A stretch of DNA of 64,000 nt from Tenacibaculum jejuense. GTDB taxonomy: Bacteria > Bacteroidota > Bacteroidia > Flavobacteriales > Flavobacteriaceae. Made by a program: the position numbers and the translations under genes. Positions 34,377 through 42,632 of this stretch are shown piece by piece. The notes under the pieces are model-generated. The model was not told where the DNA came from. It ran no database searches and saw nothing but the letters and a program-made list of their open reading frames with translations. The stretch is taken from positions 992,001 through 1,056,000 of the forward strand of contig NZ_LT899436.1 of NCBI RefSeq assembly GCF_900198195.1, given 5' to 3'. Within the stretch, counting starts at the first letter, position 1. Every line of letters starts with the position of its first letter.

Positions 34377-35051
34377 TTATCCGTTCAGTTTTTCATTTAT
34401 CAGCTTGTCAAGTCCATTAAAATCCGTAACATTGATTTCTGCTCTAGAAATATCATTGTACGAATTCAGATGTTCTCCTTTGGAAATCACAAAAACATCT
34501 ACATTTTCCAATAGCTTTATTCCGTTAATAAATTCGTTCATTTTCTCTCTTACAATATTGCCTTGAGAAATAACTACATAAACAAACTTTATGTCCGACG
34601 AAATTCTTATCTGATGATTGATTTTTGTCTTTCCATCTTTGTAATTCGCATATTTTTCTTTAATAATATTTAATTGATTATTTCTGTCCTTTGCTTGATT
34701 TAAGAATTCAAATCTTTTATAGCCTAAATCTGTTTTAATATCGAAGAAGCAATTAACAATATTATCTTTCGTAAATGCAATGTCTGGTCTTAGCAATAAT
34801 GACCTTTTACCGCTTTTGTTTTTTAATTCAGTTCCTTTAAAAGAAATTGGTGGGTCAATTAATATTTTTAGTCCATTTGGGTCAATTACTTTTTCAGCAC
34901 AGTAACAACCAAATAGGTCTTCTGTAATTGAAGATATAGAGTGACTTGTTCCTCTGCTTAAAACAGTTGGATTTGATTTTGGCAAATAAGAACATTCTCT
35001 AGCTTCCAAATATGCTTTTCTAGTTTTCTCTAAAAAGTCAGCCTGTTCCAA
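34377..35051 (-). CDS. PD-(D/E)XK nuclease-like protein, 224 aa
   Basis: The order of acidic residues fits a PD-(D/E)XK nuclease core: Glu45 in SITEDLFG, Asp90 in LLRPDIAF and Asp104-Ile-Lys106 in CFFDIKTDLG. The C-terminal half (KFVYVVISQGNIVREKMNEF) forms further strands and helices. It is cotranscribed with a 75-aa HTH-like protein 4 bp upstream. A nuclease plus small DNA-binding regulator suggests a restriction- or defence-type pair. This is inference; no methyltransferase is present. Confidence 0.6.
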   Translation of the reverse strand: MEQADFLEKTRKAYLEARECSYLPKSNPTVLSRGTSHSISSITEDLFGCYCAEKVIDPNGLKILIDPPISFKGTELKNKSGKRSLLLRPDIAFTKDNIVNCFFDIKTDLGYKRFEFLNQAKDRNNQLNIIKEKYANYKDGKTKINHQIRISSDIKFVYVVISQGNIVREKMNEFINGIKLLENVDVFVISKGEHLNSYNDISRAEINVTDFNGLDKLINEKLNG

Positions 35052-35055
35052 TGAA

Positions 35056-35283
35056 TTAGTTTTTAGAAATTACATATTCAGCTAATTTTACACCTTTGGT
35101 CAATTCTGTCAAATAAGATGCAGAAATTCCCGATTGTTCAATTATGTCCTTTTTCGAATATTCACTTTCTTTTATTTCGGTCGCGTATTTAATTCCGAAT
35201 AAGTGTATCATAGTAACAGAGTCTCCTTTCGGTGCATTATTATACATTTCATTGAGTTTTGTTCCAAGTTCGTTTAAGGTCAT
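35056..35283 (-). CDS. Small HTH-like regulator, 75 aa
   Basis: The protein is helical. The segment SKKDIIEQSGISASYLTELT (about residues 43-62) has the spacing of a helix-turn-helix, and MTLNELGTKLNEMYNNAPKG leads it. It ends 4 bp before the start of the PD-(D/E)XK-like gene, so it is the first gene of a two-gene cassette. It probably controls that gene or directs the nuclease. Confidence 0.62.
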   Translation of the reverse strand: MTLNELGTKLNEMYNNAPKGDSVTMIHLFGIKYATEIKESEYSKKDIIEQSGISASYLTELTKGVKLAEYVISKN

Positions 35284-35327
35284 ATTTTTGGATTTTTAAT
35301 GTTCAGATTGAGGTTTGTTTAAATTGT

Positions 35328-35461
35328 GCCCAACGGTCTCGTATAACCGTCAGTTACGGGTTAAATTAGCGATTATTTTCGGTTAAGCACTGATGTTAGC
35401 AATTCCGAGTGGATTCGGACGTAGTCGAATCCGCCGTAATTGCGGTTATACATTGTTGTGG
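35328..35461 (-). repeat. attC-like site, class B
   Basis: Arms TATAACCGTCAGTTACGG and CCGCCGTAATTGCGGTTATA. Left core GCCCAAC pairs with GTTGGGC at 34,364; right core GTTGTGGTGC pairs with GCACCACAAC ending at 36,014. Confidence 0.9.
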
Positions 35462-35467
35462 TGCGTT

Positions 35468-35986
35468 TTATTCTTTCAGTTTGTTTAGTCTTATTATTCC
35501 GTTTTCTATTTTTAATTTCAAAAATTTTTCTCTCTTCTTTTTTTTAAGACTCCATCCGTCATATAGGTATAATTTGTCCTTATAAAATTTTGCAATTGAA
35601 AAGTCCATTTTATAAAAGTCTTCCATAACCCATTCAGCGAATATCATTCCGTTATTTTCCTTAAAATCAATTCCATTGTTATCAAATAATTCCGTAATGT
35701 TTAGTTCGCCTTTTTTGGAGTCAGAATAGCATCGGATTATTTTTTCAAGATAGAGCTTATTGTCAATTATTCGCCATATAGCTCGATAGCCTCTCCAACA
35801 TCCTGTACTTGGTGCTGTGGCTCTTGTATTGTTAAACGGACGTTTCTTTAATTCCAATTTTTCTAATGGAAACATTTTCAAGAAAATCGTATCGTTTTCA
35901 ATTATTAATAAATCAGTTTCTTGTCCAGTCGCAAATACTGAAAAAGTCAGATTTATTAAAAGGATAAATATTAATATTCGTTTCAT
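35468..35986 (-). CDS. Secreted WRGY-family protein, 172 aa
   Basis: From ATG at 35,984-35,986 there is a signal peptide (MKRILIFILLINLTFSVFA). The central CWRGYRAIWRIIDNKLYLEK is shared with the gene at 13,475-14,140, and ENDTIFLKMFPLE parallels its NGKEYNLNSNPLE segment. The two are paralogues of unknown role at opposite parts of the array. A longer frame to 36,049 would extend through the attC. One-gene cassette. Confidence 0.65.
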   Translation of the reverse strand: MKRILIFILLINLTFSVFATGQETDLLIIENDTIFLKMFPLEKLELKKRPFNNTRATAPSTGCWRGYRAIWRIIDNKLYLEKIIRCYSDSKKGELNITELFDNNGIDFKENNGMIFAEWVMEDFYKMDFSIAKFYKDKLYLYDGWSLKKKKREKFLKLKIENGIIRLNKLKE

Positions 35987-36007
35987 TTTTGCGCTTTTTT
36001 TAATGCA

Positions 36008-36137
36008 CCACAACGGCTCGTATAAGAATAGTAGCCGATTGCGTGGCACTTTCCTGTCAAGTTACAAGAAAGCTGACACGGGCTACAGCCCTTGAATTTA
36101 CTACTATCTCGGCTATTATTTTTATACATTGTTACCG
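36008..36137 (-). repeat. attC-like site, distinct body
   Basis: Arms CGTATAAGAATAGTAGCCGA and TCGGCTATTATTTTTATACA pair; the centre carries GACACGGGCTACAGCCC. Left core CCACAAC pairs with GTTGTGG at 35,455; right core GTTACCGCTA pairs with TAGCGGTAAC ending at 37,262. Confidence 0.88.
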
Positions 36138-37229
36138 CTAGTGTTTACTATTCCAATCAAGCTTGGTTATTTCTTTATCCTTAATTACAATCATTGATAC
36201 TTCTCTTTCTCTACCAAGTCCCCAAAAATCAAGATTCATTAAAATCACACCATTGTCATATTGAGTTGTAATTGGGTCATGTGTATATAAATCTGAATTG
36301 AAGAGAGGGTCAACGATTGTTATATCCTTTTTCTTTATTTCAGCTAAAAATGTTCTGTCCTGCCAGTTTACCATGTAAATTGTTTTTCCATTCCAGTTAA
36401 AGCTTGAAAAAATCTGAACCCAGTAAAAGTCAAATACAGATTTGGAATGACCAGATTTATCGGAGTATCCTAGAGCGTTAATATTTTTCGTCTTTGTGTC
36501 AAAACCCTTTAGGTTTGACAGTTTTGAAGGGTCAGAAATTAACTTCAACTCAGCACTTCCCATTCCGTGTCCAAGATGAGATAGCACTTTATAACCTTTA
36601 TCTGTTTCAATTATCGAATTTGCACAAGTAGCTTCGGTAAAATAAATATTTTCGTTAGTTCTATTATAAAAATAAACAGTTCCGCCCCATTCTCCATTAC
36701 AATCACAATAGGCAAGGTATTCATTGTTCTCATAAAGTTTAGGCTTCTTGTCAAACGGTAATTTTTGTTCAGATTTCTTCCAATGGCCATCAGAGTCTAA
36801 GAACCAATATTTTCCATTTGATAATCCATACAATTTATTATCAATTAACCAATGGTAGTCAAATCGTTTTGTATTTAATGCTTTTTCAAGTTTTTCGTTT
36901 CTAGAAAAGTCCGACAATTTATAACACACAAAAGTTCCAGGTTCAAAAAGTGATACTATGTTTTCGTTGAATACTACTGAAAAAGATAATGGAAATGAGT
37001 TATCCTTACTTGGGTTATCCAAAACTATTTCTCTTTCCTTAAAATCAAGCGAAGTTTCTGAAAGTATCACATTGAAGTCTTCTCCTTTATGAATCATTGG
37101 CAAGGTTACCTTGTAATCATCATATTCAAGTCGTTCCTTTAACTTTGCAACAAGAGTATCAAAATCATTAGTCTGACCTTTACAACTTGCAAAAGAAAAA
37201 ATCAATATTCCAATTATAATCTGTTTCAT
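36138..37229 (-). CDS. Lipoprotein, 363 aa
   Basis: A signal peptide ends in a lipobox at Cys16 (IFSFASC). The mature part has repeated Trp/Tyr-rich strands (KYWFLDSDGHWKKSE, WGGTVYFYNRTNENIYF, YWVQIFSSFNWNGKTIYMVN), which suggests a beta-propeller-like fold. No catalytic motif was seen. It is the largest single gene among the intact cassettes. The stop lies one base from the attC right core at 36,137. Confidence 0.6.
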   Translation of the reverse strand: MKQIIIGILIFSFASCKGQTNDFDTLVAKLKERLEYDDYKVTLPMIHKGEDFNVILSETSLDFKEREIVLDNPSKDNSFPLSFSVVFNENIVSLFEPGTFVCYKLSDFSRNEKLEKALNTKRFDYHWLIDNKLYGLSNGKYWFLDSDGHWKKSEQKLPFDKKPKLYENNEYLAYCDCNGEWGGTVYFYNRTNENIYFTEATCANSIIETDKGYKVLSHLGHGMGSAELKLISDPSKLSNLKGFDTKTKNINALGYSDKSGHSKSVFDFYWVQIFSSFNWNGKTIYMVNWQDRTFLAEIKKKDITIVDPLFNSDLYTHDPITTQYDNGVILMNLDFWGLGREREVSMIVIKDKEITKLDWNSKH

Positions 37230-37255
37230 TGTATGCAGTATGTTTTTTACATTAG

Positions 37256-37388
37256 CGGTAACGTTTTGTGTATTGTTATTTGCGCTTTTTGATTGTAAAG
37301 TTAATTAAAAGGTTGTGAACTTTTGGTTTTACGAGATTTAGTCCGAAGGGTTAAATCCGCAAGCAATTAACCATACATTTTGTTGTGT
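37256..37388 (-). repeat. attC-like site, class A
   Basis: Left core CGGTAAC pairs with GTTACCG at 36,131. Right core GTTGTGT pairs with ACACAAC ending at 37,751. Confidence 0.9.
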
Positions 37389-37398
37389 GCAGTAATTT

Positions 37399-37731
37399 TT
37401 ATTCAACTTCTATTTTATTGTTCATAATTTTAGTCCGAAATGTATTTCCATTTTTAGAAGGATTCCAGCCCAATTCAAAAGCTTGCTTAATCCAATTGGA
37501 AATATCATATGGAGTTATAGGATTCACCATCTCAGTTTCTATATCATTTGGATGTTTTCTGTCCGTGCGGATAAATAAGTTCGTACCTGGGTTTTCCTCC
37601 AACTCGATTGCAACATGTAATTTCCCAATTCCGTAAACCGATTGAGTGTAGGTTGCTTTTTTTCGAATCAGCCATCTAAATTTTAATCCATCAACATCTA
37701 TTTTTCTTGTTCCTTTTTTAGGTATTGCCAT
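37399..37731 (-). CDS. MAI-K family small protein, 110 aa
   Basis: The protein starts MAIPKKGTRKIDVDGLKFRW and continues with LHVAIELEENPGTNLFIRTD and PYDISNWIKQAFELGWNPS. Its start matches that of the cassette protein at 33,757-34,158, and both lack signal peptides. The family is small, soluble and basic; no function is known. One-gene cassette of 360 bp. Confidence 0.68.
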   Translation of the reverse strand: MAIPKKGTRKIDVDGLKFRWLIRKKATYTQSVYGIGKLHVAIELEENPGTNLFIRTDRKHPNDIETEMVNPITPYDISNWIKQAFELGWNPSKNGNTFRTKIMNNKIEVE

Positions 37732-37744
37732 TTTTTATTATTGT

Positions 37745-37874
37745 ACACAACGTTTTGTGTATTGTTATTTGCGATTTTTGATTGTAAAGTTAATTAAAAG
37801 TGGTGAACTTTTGGTGTTGCGAGATTTGTCCGAAGGATAAATCCGCAAGCAATTAATAATACATTTTGTTGCCC
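37745..37874 (-). repeat. attC-like site, class A
   Basis: Left core ACACAAC pairs with GTTGTGT at 37,382. Right core GTTGCCC pairs with GGGCAAC ending at 38,680. Confidence 0.9.
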
Positions 37875-37878
37875 ACAG

Positions 37879-38667
37879 TTATTCTGCGTTCTGTTTATCG
37901 TAAACTTCTTTAAGTTTAATTTCTCCAACAAAATCTGGCAAGTCGGATTTTGTTTTATTTTTAGATATTATTCTAATTTTATCATCTTCTAAAATTGCTT
38001 TTGTTGTCCTGTAAATAGTTTCTGTTTTAGGTTTCTCAACAAAAGTAATTGTCACGGAATTTGAAAGCTCTTTTTCTTTCACATTTACAGTATTACTTTC
38101 CGTTATATACCCAAATCGTTTCTCTCCGTTTGGTAAGAAATATTCATATCGTATTGACGCTAAATTTTTACGATTTGGAATAGTTTTGAAAGGAATTCTT
38201 AAACTAAAATCATTTTCTAATTCCATTTTTAATTCGATATTATCTAAGTCAGCATCGTAGTCATAAACAAATTGGATTTCGATTTTTTTGTCCGATAAAA
38301 TAGAGTTTCTGTCGGTGTTAAATTTTAGTAAATAGTTCTTTTCATTTGGTCTGTTTGAAAAGTCAAATCTCGCATCACTTTCCGAAACGTCATATTGGTC
38401 AGAAAATATTATCGTATCATTTTGCCTTTCCCAAGTTCCATTATATTCTCTCCAAGTTGAACAACTAATTGCTGAAGGTCTACTCCAAAAAACAAATGTA
38501 TTTTTCGTTTTGAGTGTTATTTCTGATATTCTGTCGTCCCAATCAATTAATGAATTTTCCGAGTTGGTTTTATCTTTTTTATAATTTATGAAAGAAACTG
38601 GCGTGTTTTGTCCAAAAGATGATTGTCCAATTATCAGTAAAATTATTATAGCAAAGATGTTTTTCAT
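37879..38667 (-). CDS. Secreted hypothetical protein, 262 aa
   Basis: From ATG at 38,665-38,667 the signal peptide is MKNIFAIIILLIIGQSSFGQ. The mature part is beta-rich, with FVFWSRPSAISCSTWREYNG (about 56-75), IQFVYDYDADLDNIELKMEL and the C-terminal IYRTTKAILEDDKIRIISK. No family was recognised. A start at 38,679 would be in the attC core. One-gene cassette. Confidence 0.62.
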   Translation of the reverse strand: MKNIFAIIILLIIGQSSFGQNTPVSFINYKKDKTNSENSLIDWDDRISEITLKTKNTFVFWSRPSAISCSTWREYNGTWERQNDTIIFSDQYDVSESDARFDFSNRPNEKNYLLKFNTDRNSILSDKKIEIQFVYDYDADLDNIELKMELENDFSLRIPFKTIPNRKNLASIRYEYFLPNGEKRFGYITESNTVNVKEKELSNSVTITFVEKPKTETIYRTTKAILEDDKIRIISKNKTKSDLPDFVGEIKLKEVYDKQNAE

Positions 38668-38673
38668 AATTGA

Positions 38674-38807
38674 GGGCAACGTTTTGTGTATGGTTAGTTG
38701 CGTGGTTAAGCAACTAATTTAGTAAACAAATATGAACCCTAGAAAATTCCAAAGGAATTTTCCAGATAAGTACTTGCCACAGCAATTAATTATACACGGT
38801 GTTAGCC
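38674..38807 (-). repeat. attC-like site, class E
   Basis: The body contains GTTGCGTGGTTAAGCAACTA and the inner hairpin GAAAATTCCAAAGGAATTTTC. Left core GGGCAAC pairs with GTTGCCC at 37,868; right core GTTAGCCATA pairs with TATGGCTAAC ending at 39,506. Confidence 0.88.
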
Positions 38808-38811
38808 ATAG

Positions 38812-39489
38812 TTATTTATTCGATTCAAGAAATTTAGTCATTATTACTTCATTCATTTCTTTTGCCTTTTCAAGAGATTCAATTCCGTTTAGGTCTAAAT
38901 AATATCCACCATAAACAAGGTGGTTATTTATAAGAATCAAATTGTACACATAAACCACTATTATTTCGTGGTCGTCATAAAAAGGCTTTACTAATTTTAG
39001 AGCAGATAATATATTTTCATTTGGTCTATATTCTTCAATAACAATCGGCTTTTCAGAATGTAAAAAAGTTGTGTCAGAATATACTTTTTTTAGAGCTTCC
39101 AATCTGTCAACATTAATAGTTCCAGTTTTCTTTTTTTGAACTCGAAATATTCTTTCTAAATCGTCCCCAGTCAATTTCCATTTTTGCTCATTTTTGTTAA
39201 CCATAAAAACAGCATAATCTTCAAAATCGAGAATATCTAGACTGTCTTTTTTTGAAAATGTATAATTGTTCAAATAAACTCCTAGAGTTTTAAATTTATC
39301 AGAAATTAATAATTCGTCAAAATATAATTTTACTGATTCATCTGCGTAACATTCCGTCCATTTTCGAAAAGTTGGAAGATTAAAATCTATATGTTCAATT
39401 TCATTTTTTTCTTCAGAATAGTAGTCATCTTTTTTTTCAGGTTTACATGCGATTAATAGAAGTAAAAATATGATATAAGTTCTGGTCAT
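38812..39489 (-). CDS. Lipoprotein, 225 aa
   Basis: A signal peptide with lipobox (MTRTYIIFLLLLIAC, Cys15) is followed by an acidic linker (KPEKKDDYYSEEKNEIEHID). The body contains FRKWTECYADESVKLYFDEL and IIVVYVYNLILINNHLVYGG, a strand-rich end. It should be membrane-anchored in the periplasm. No family was recognised. One-gene cassette with 10-base matching edges. Confidence 0.6.
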   Translation of the reverse strand: MTRTYIIFLLLLIACKPEKKDDYYSEEKNEIEHIDFNLPTFRKWTECYADESVKLYFDELLISDKFKTLGVYLNNYTFSKKDSLDILDFEDYAVFMVNKNEQKWKLTGDDLERIFRVQKKKTGTINVDRLEALKKVYSDTTFLHSEKPIVIEEYRPNENILSALKLVKPFYDDHEIIVVYVYNLILINNHLVYGGYYLDLNGIESLEKAKEMNEVIMTKFLESNK

Positions 39490-39499
39490 TTTTAATTAT

Positions 39500-39631
39500 G
39501 GCTAACGTTTTGTGTATTGTTATTTGCGATTTTTAGTTGTAAAGTTAATTAAAAGTGTTGAACTTTTGGTTTTGCGAGATTTAGTCCGAAGGAATAAATC
39601 CGTAAGCAATTAATTATACACCTTGTTATGC
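39500..39631 (-). repeat. attC-like site, class A
   Basis: Left core GGCTAAC pairs with GTTAGCC at 38,801. Right core GTTATGCCC pairs with GGGCATAAC ending at 40,370. Confidence 0.9.
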
Positions 39632-39639
39632 CCTTTGCT

Positions 39640-40347
39640 TTATTCTGTGTATTTATAAAATATCATATTTTTGTTAGCCAAATCTAATTTAATTAACCCA
39701 CTCCTAATTCCTATATACACATTTTCATTATCAATTACTGCGATAGAATTTGGATATAAACTAGACCAAAATGTATTTTCAAAAATAATTTCTTTTTTAA
39801 AATCCTCAATCACATAAAAATTCTGATGAGTTGCAATTAAAAACTTATTTCCGTAAATAGTAAAAGCCTCAGGAGCATCGTCAAATTCCATTAGTTTTTC
39901 ATATGAGAAGTTTTGTCCATCTTTTTTTAATTCAAATAGTGCTCCACCACTGTAAGATAAATGAGCAAGTCCTTCTATAAAATAAGTTTTACTTTTAAAT
40001 TCAAAAATGAACTTAATATTCCCTGCTTTTATTTTAATCTCTTCTTTGTTTTTATTGCTTGGGACAAATGATAATTTTCCACCCCATTCTCCGCGATTAA
40101 TTCCTATTAAATTTCCACCCTCTATTTTTAATTCCGCTTTATTTCTATGGTTTGATTTTTCAATATTCAGTTCATTATCAATGAATTTTACTCTAAATTC
40201 ATTTCTAGCCCAATTAAGTTCTCTCCATTCACCTGAATAGGGTTTGGGGATTTCAGTTTCGATAAAGTTTTTAGGAATATTAACTTTTACTTGACTACAA
40301 GCAGTTAAATTCAGAAGTAGAAAGGCAATTATTAAAATTCTATTCAT
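39640..40347 (-). CDS. Lipoprotein, 235 aa, propeller-like
   Basis: The signal peptide ends in a lipobox (MNRILIIAFLLLNLTAC, Cys17). The mature protein has repeated strand motifs such as FIFEFKSKTYFIEGLAHLSY, FTIYGNKFLIATHQNFYVI and SIAVIDNENVYIGIRSGLIK, resembling a half propeller. The opening PYSGEWRELNWARNEFRVKF also resembles the SGEWRELN strands of other cassette lipoproteins. Function unknown. One-gene cassette. Confidence 0.62.
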   Translation of the reverse strand: MNRILIIAFLLLNLTACSQVKVNIPKNFIETEIPKPYSGEWRELNWARNEFRVKFIDNELNIEKSNHRNKAELKIEGGNLIGINRGEWGGKLSFVPSNKNKEEIKIKAGNIKFIFEFKSKTYFIEGLAHLSYSGGALFELKKDGQNFSYEKLMEFDDAPEAFTIYGNKFLIATHQNFYVIEDFKKEIIFENTFWSSLYPNSIAVIDNENVYIGIRSGLIKLDLANKNMIFYKYTE

Positions 40348-40363
40348 AGTTTTTTCGCATTGG

Positions 40364-40496
40364 GCATAACGGTCTCGTATAACCGTCAGTTACGGGTTAA
40401 ATTAGCGATTATTTTGGATTAGCACCGACTTTAGCAATTCCGAGTGGATTCGGACGTAGTTGAATCCGCCGTAATTGCGGTTATACATTGTTACCT
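40364..40496 (-). repeat. attC-like site, class B
   Basis: Almost identical body to the class B site at 35,328. Left core GCATAAC pairs with GTTATGC at 39,625; right core GTTACCTACA pairs with TGTAGGTAAC ending at 41,010. Confidence 0.9.
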
Positions 40497-40503
40497 ACAG
40501 TTT

Positions 40504-40989
40504 TTATCCTGCCATTAAAGGTAATCCTTGTTTATATTCAATATCAGTTAAATCCGATAATTCTTTTTCCATCAAATTTTTTAATTCAGCCGTAATATAA
40601 ATCAGTCCATTTAGTATTCCGTAGATATTAATTCCAACAGATTCTGTTTGATAATAATCTTTAAATTCAATTTGATTCTTAATTTTCAATTCAGAATAGT
40701 TTGTCCATTCCTCATTTGTGGCTCGTCTAAAAATTATGATTGGATTCAACTCGATATGGTCAGAAACGTGTTTATTCAGAACTTCTGCTATTTTATTGTC
40801 AATTATCGAGTATCCAAATCCATCAAGAATATTTCTGAAAGTTCCAAATTCAGATATTTGATATCTTCCATCCTTTAATTTTATTAAGCTAACTTCTTTT
40901 ATGAATTCAATGGTACTTTCATTTTCAAAATCATCACTATCACAAGTAGTTCCTTTGTTACAAAGCCAATAATTCAAATTTTGCATCAT
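40504..40989 (-). CDS. Hypothetical protein, 161 aa
   Basis: Two adjacent ATG codons (40,987-40,989 and 40,984-40,986) fit as starts, giving MMQNLNYWLCNKGTTCDSDD. The longer frame to 41,058 runs through the attC. The protein is soluble, with a Cys pair near the start and YQISEFGTFRNILDGFGYSI (about 56-75) and ELNPIIIFRRATNEEW (about 94-109). No known family. One-gene cassette. Confidence 0.58.
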   Translation of the reverse strand: MMQNLNYWLCNKGTTCDSDDFENESTIEFIKEVSLIKLKDGRYQISEFGTFRNILDGFGYSIIDNKIAEVLNKHVSDHIELNPIIIFRRATNEEWTNYSELKIKNQIEFKDYYQTESVGINIYGILNGLIYITAELKNLMEKELSDLTDIEYKQGLPLMAG

Positions 40990-41003
40990 TTTTTTCAAAT
41001 TGT

Positions 41004-41136
41004 AGGTAACGTTTTGTGTATGATTTTTTGCGGGAAAAGGACGCGAGTTTTTTTCCATTGTTTCGGAAAGATAATTAATAAGATTGAATTTCCGATGAGG
41101 AAATTCAGCCGCAATTAATTATACACCTTGTTGTGG
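41004..41136 (-). repeat. attC-like site, class F
   Basis: Inner hairpin GAATTTCCGATGAGGAAATTC. Left core AGGTAAC pairs with GTTACCT at 40,490; right core GTTGTGGTG pairs with CACCACAAC ending at 41,667. Confidence 0.88.
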
Positions 41137-41145
41137 TGTCGTTTC

Positions 41146-41649
41146 TTAATCTATTTGTTTAAACTTTCGCCCAATTAATTCGCATTTTTTTGTGATGTTC
41201 CAAAATCCGTAACCTGCATAACCGGTTGGGATTTTCCAATATATTATTTCTCCATTGCGTTTTCTCAATCCGAATTCAGATAGATATCCGTCATGCTTTG
41301 TAATAATCTTTTTTTCTTTATCAACAACAAAAGATTTATAACCATTGTGCCATTCAAATTCAGAATAGTCGATGGTTTCTTTTTCATTAGAATCAATAAG
41401 TATAAATTTTTTGGTTGTATTTATTATAAATTCTGATTCTGTAATCTTTAAAGCTAATACAGGAATTTCGTTATATTCTAAATTCAGTTTTGATTTTAGT
41501 TCAATTTGTAATTCTGGCTTTAGGAAATCAAATAAGGTAAAGAGCTCACTTCCGTTAAGATCTGATTTGTTTTTATTGAAATAATTAAAATACCAAAATT
41601 CAATTCGATCTTTAATTTGTCTAGCAGTTTTTTCTATTATTTTCTCCAT
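41146..41649 (-). CDS. Hypothetical protein, 167 aa
   Basis: A soluble protein: an N-terminal helix (KIIEKTARQIKDRIEFWYFN), then beta strands (YNEIPVLALKITESEFIINT, KFILIDSNEKETIDYSEFEW) and a Gly/Tyr-rich end (YWKIPTGYAGYGFWNITKK). No signal peptide and no recognised family. One-gene cassette bounded by GTTGTGGTG / CACCACAAC. Confidence 0.58.
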   Translation of the reverse strand: MEKIIEKTARQIKDRIEFWYFNYFNKNKSDLNGSELFTLFDFLKPELQIELKSKLNLEYNEIPVLALKITESEFIINTTKKFILIDSNEKETIDYSEFEWHNGYKSFVVDKEKKIITKHDGYLSEFGLRKRNGEIIYWKIPTGYAGYGFWNITKKCELIGRKFKQID

Positions 41650-41660
41650 TTTTCAATGCA

Positions 41661-41713
41661 CCACAACGTTTAGTGTAAAATGTGTTTTTAATGCAATTTA
41701 CACTTTGTTATAG
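41661..41713 (-). repeat. attC-like site, short class
   Basis: A 53-bp hairpin: AGTGTAAAATGTG and the later CAATTTACACTTT pair around TTTTTAATG. Left core CCACAAC pairs with GTTGTGG at 41,130; right core GTTATAGGC pairs with GCCTATAAC ending at 42,500. Confidence 0.85.
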
Positions 41714-41728
41714 GCTTTTTAATTTTAT

Positions 41729-42340
41729 TTAATCTATTCCTAATTTCTTTAAAGTTTTAAGATGTGATTTAATTAATGATTCGTGATCGAATTCTTTTGG
41801 TTCAATTTTTTGTATTTTTTCTATTTCAATTGTAATTAATGTATTTAATCTTGAAGTTGAATTTATAAATTTTTCTCTTGAATTCAATTCTTTATATTTA
41901 ATAACTAATTTTAAATTATTACATTTTTGAACTATTTCCTCATCAGAAAATTTAATAATCTCTGGGCTATGTGCAAACTTATTTCTTATTGATCTTACCA
42001 AATTTAACTCATCATAAATGGTTTTATCAATTAGTCCTATTGAATATGCTATTTTAGTTTTTCCTGAAAGTGATGATAATGGTCCAAAACCATCAAATAA
42101 ATCTTTTATTATTTTTTTTTCATTTAGTAATCGTTTTTTTAATAAATCTTCTAATAATTTTTCAATTATTGAGATGGATAATAAAGCAACTCCTCTATCT
42201 GACTCATTACTTAATTCTTTTCTAATTTTTATATAATCGATTATTGATTCTCTTAGAGTCTCTGGAATTTCATTTGGTATTAAATCATTAATAAACTCCT
42301 CTAAATTATTTTCTAAAATATTTTTTAAAACGTTCATCAT
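41729..42340 (-). CDS. MltR-like protein, 203 aa
   Basis: The central region matches the MltR (mannitol repressor) family: NESDRGVALLSISIIEKLLE (about residues 39-58), DGFGPLSSLSGKTKIAYSIG (about 83-102) and LVRSIRNKFAHSP (about 113-125). MltR proteins are helical and were named as regulators but lack a DNA-binding domain; the family is found widely in mobile DNA. The gene has a 150-bp leader before the next attC, long for this array. One-gene cassette. Confidence 0.72.
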   Translation of the reverse strand: MMNVLKNILENNLEEFINDLIPNEIPETLRESIIDYIKIRKELSNESDRGVALLSISIIEKLLEDLLKKRLLNEKKIIKDLFDGFGPLSSLSGKTKIAYSIGLIDKTIYDELNLVRSIRNKFAHSPEIIKFSDEEIVQKCNNLKLVIKYKELNSREKFINSTSRLNTLITIEIEKIQKIEPKEFDHESLIKSHLKTLKKLGID

Positions 42341-42493
42341 TATTATATTTTTCTGACTAATGTTAAAAACTTCAACTAATAATCAGTGATTTATGAATTT
42401 GTATTTTATACTATCATTAACTTGAATAATCAAAGTAGAATTTTTCAACTTCTCTTCTTTAAAAATTCAGAAGTGGGTTATCTATGAAATTGC

Positions 42494-42625
42494 CTATAAC
42501 GTTTTGTGTATTGTTATTTGCGATTTTTTGATGTAAAGTTAATTAAAAGTCATGAACTTTTGGTTTTACGAGATTTAGTCCGAAGGAATAAATCTGTAAG
42601 CAATTAACTATACATTTTGTTGTGG
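42494..42625 (-). repeat. attC-like site, class A
   Basis: Left core CTATAAC pairs with GTTATAG at 41,707. Right core GTTGTGG; the next left core is CTACAAC, one base off. Confidence 0.88.
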
Positions 42626-42632
42626 TGCGTTT

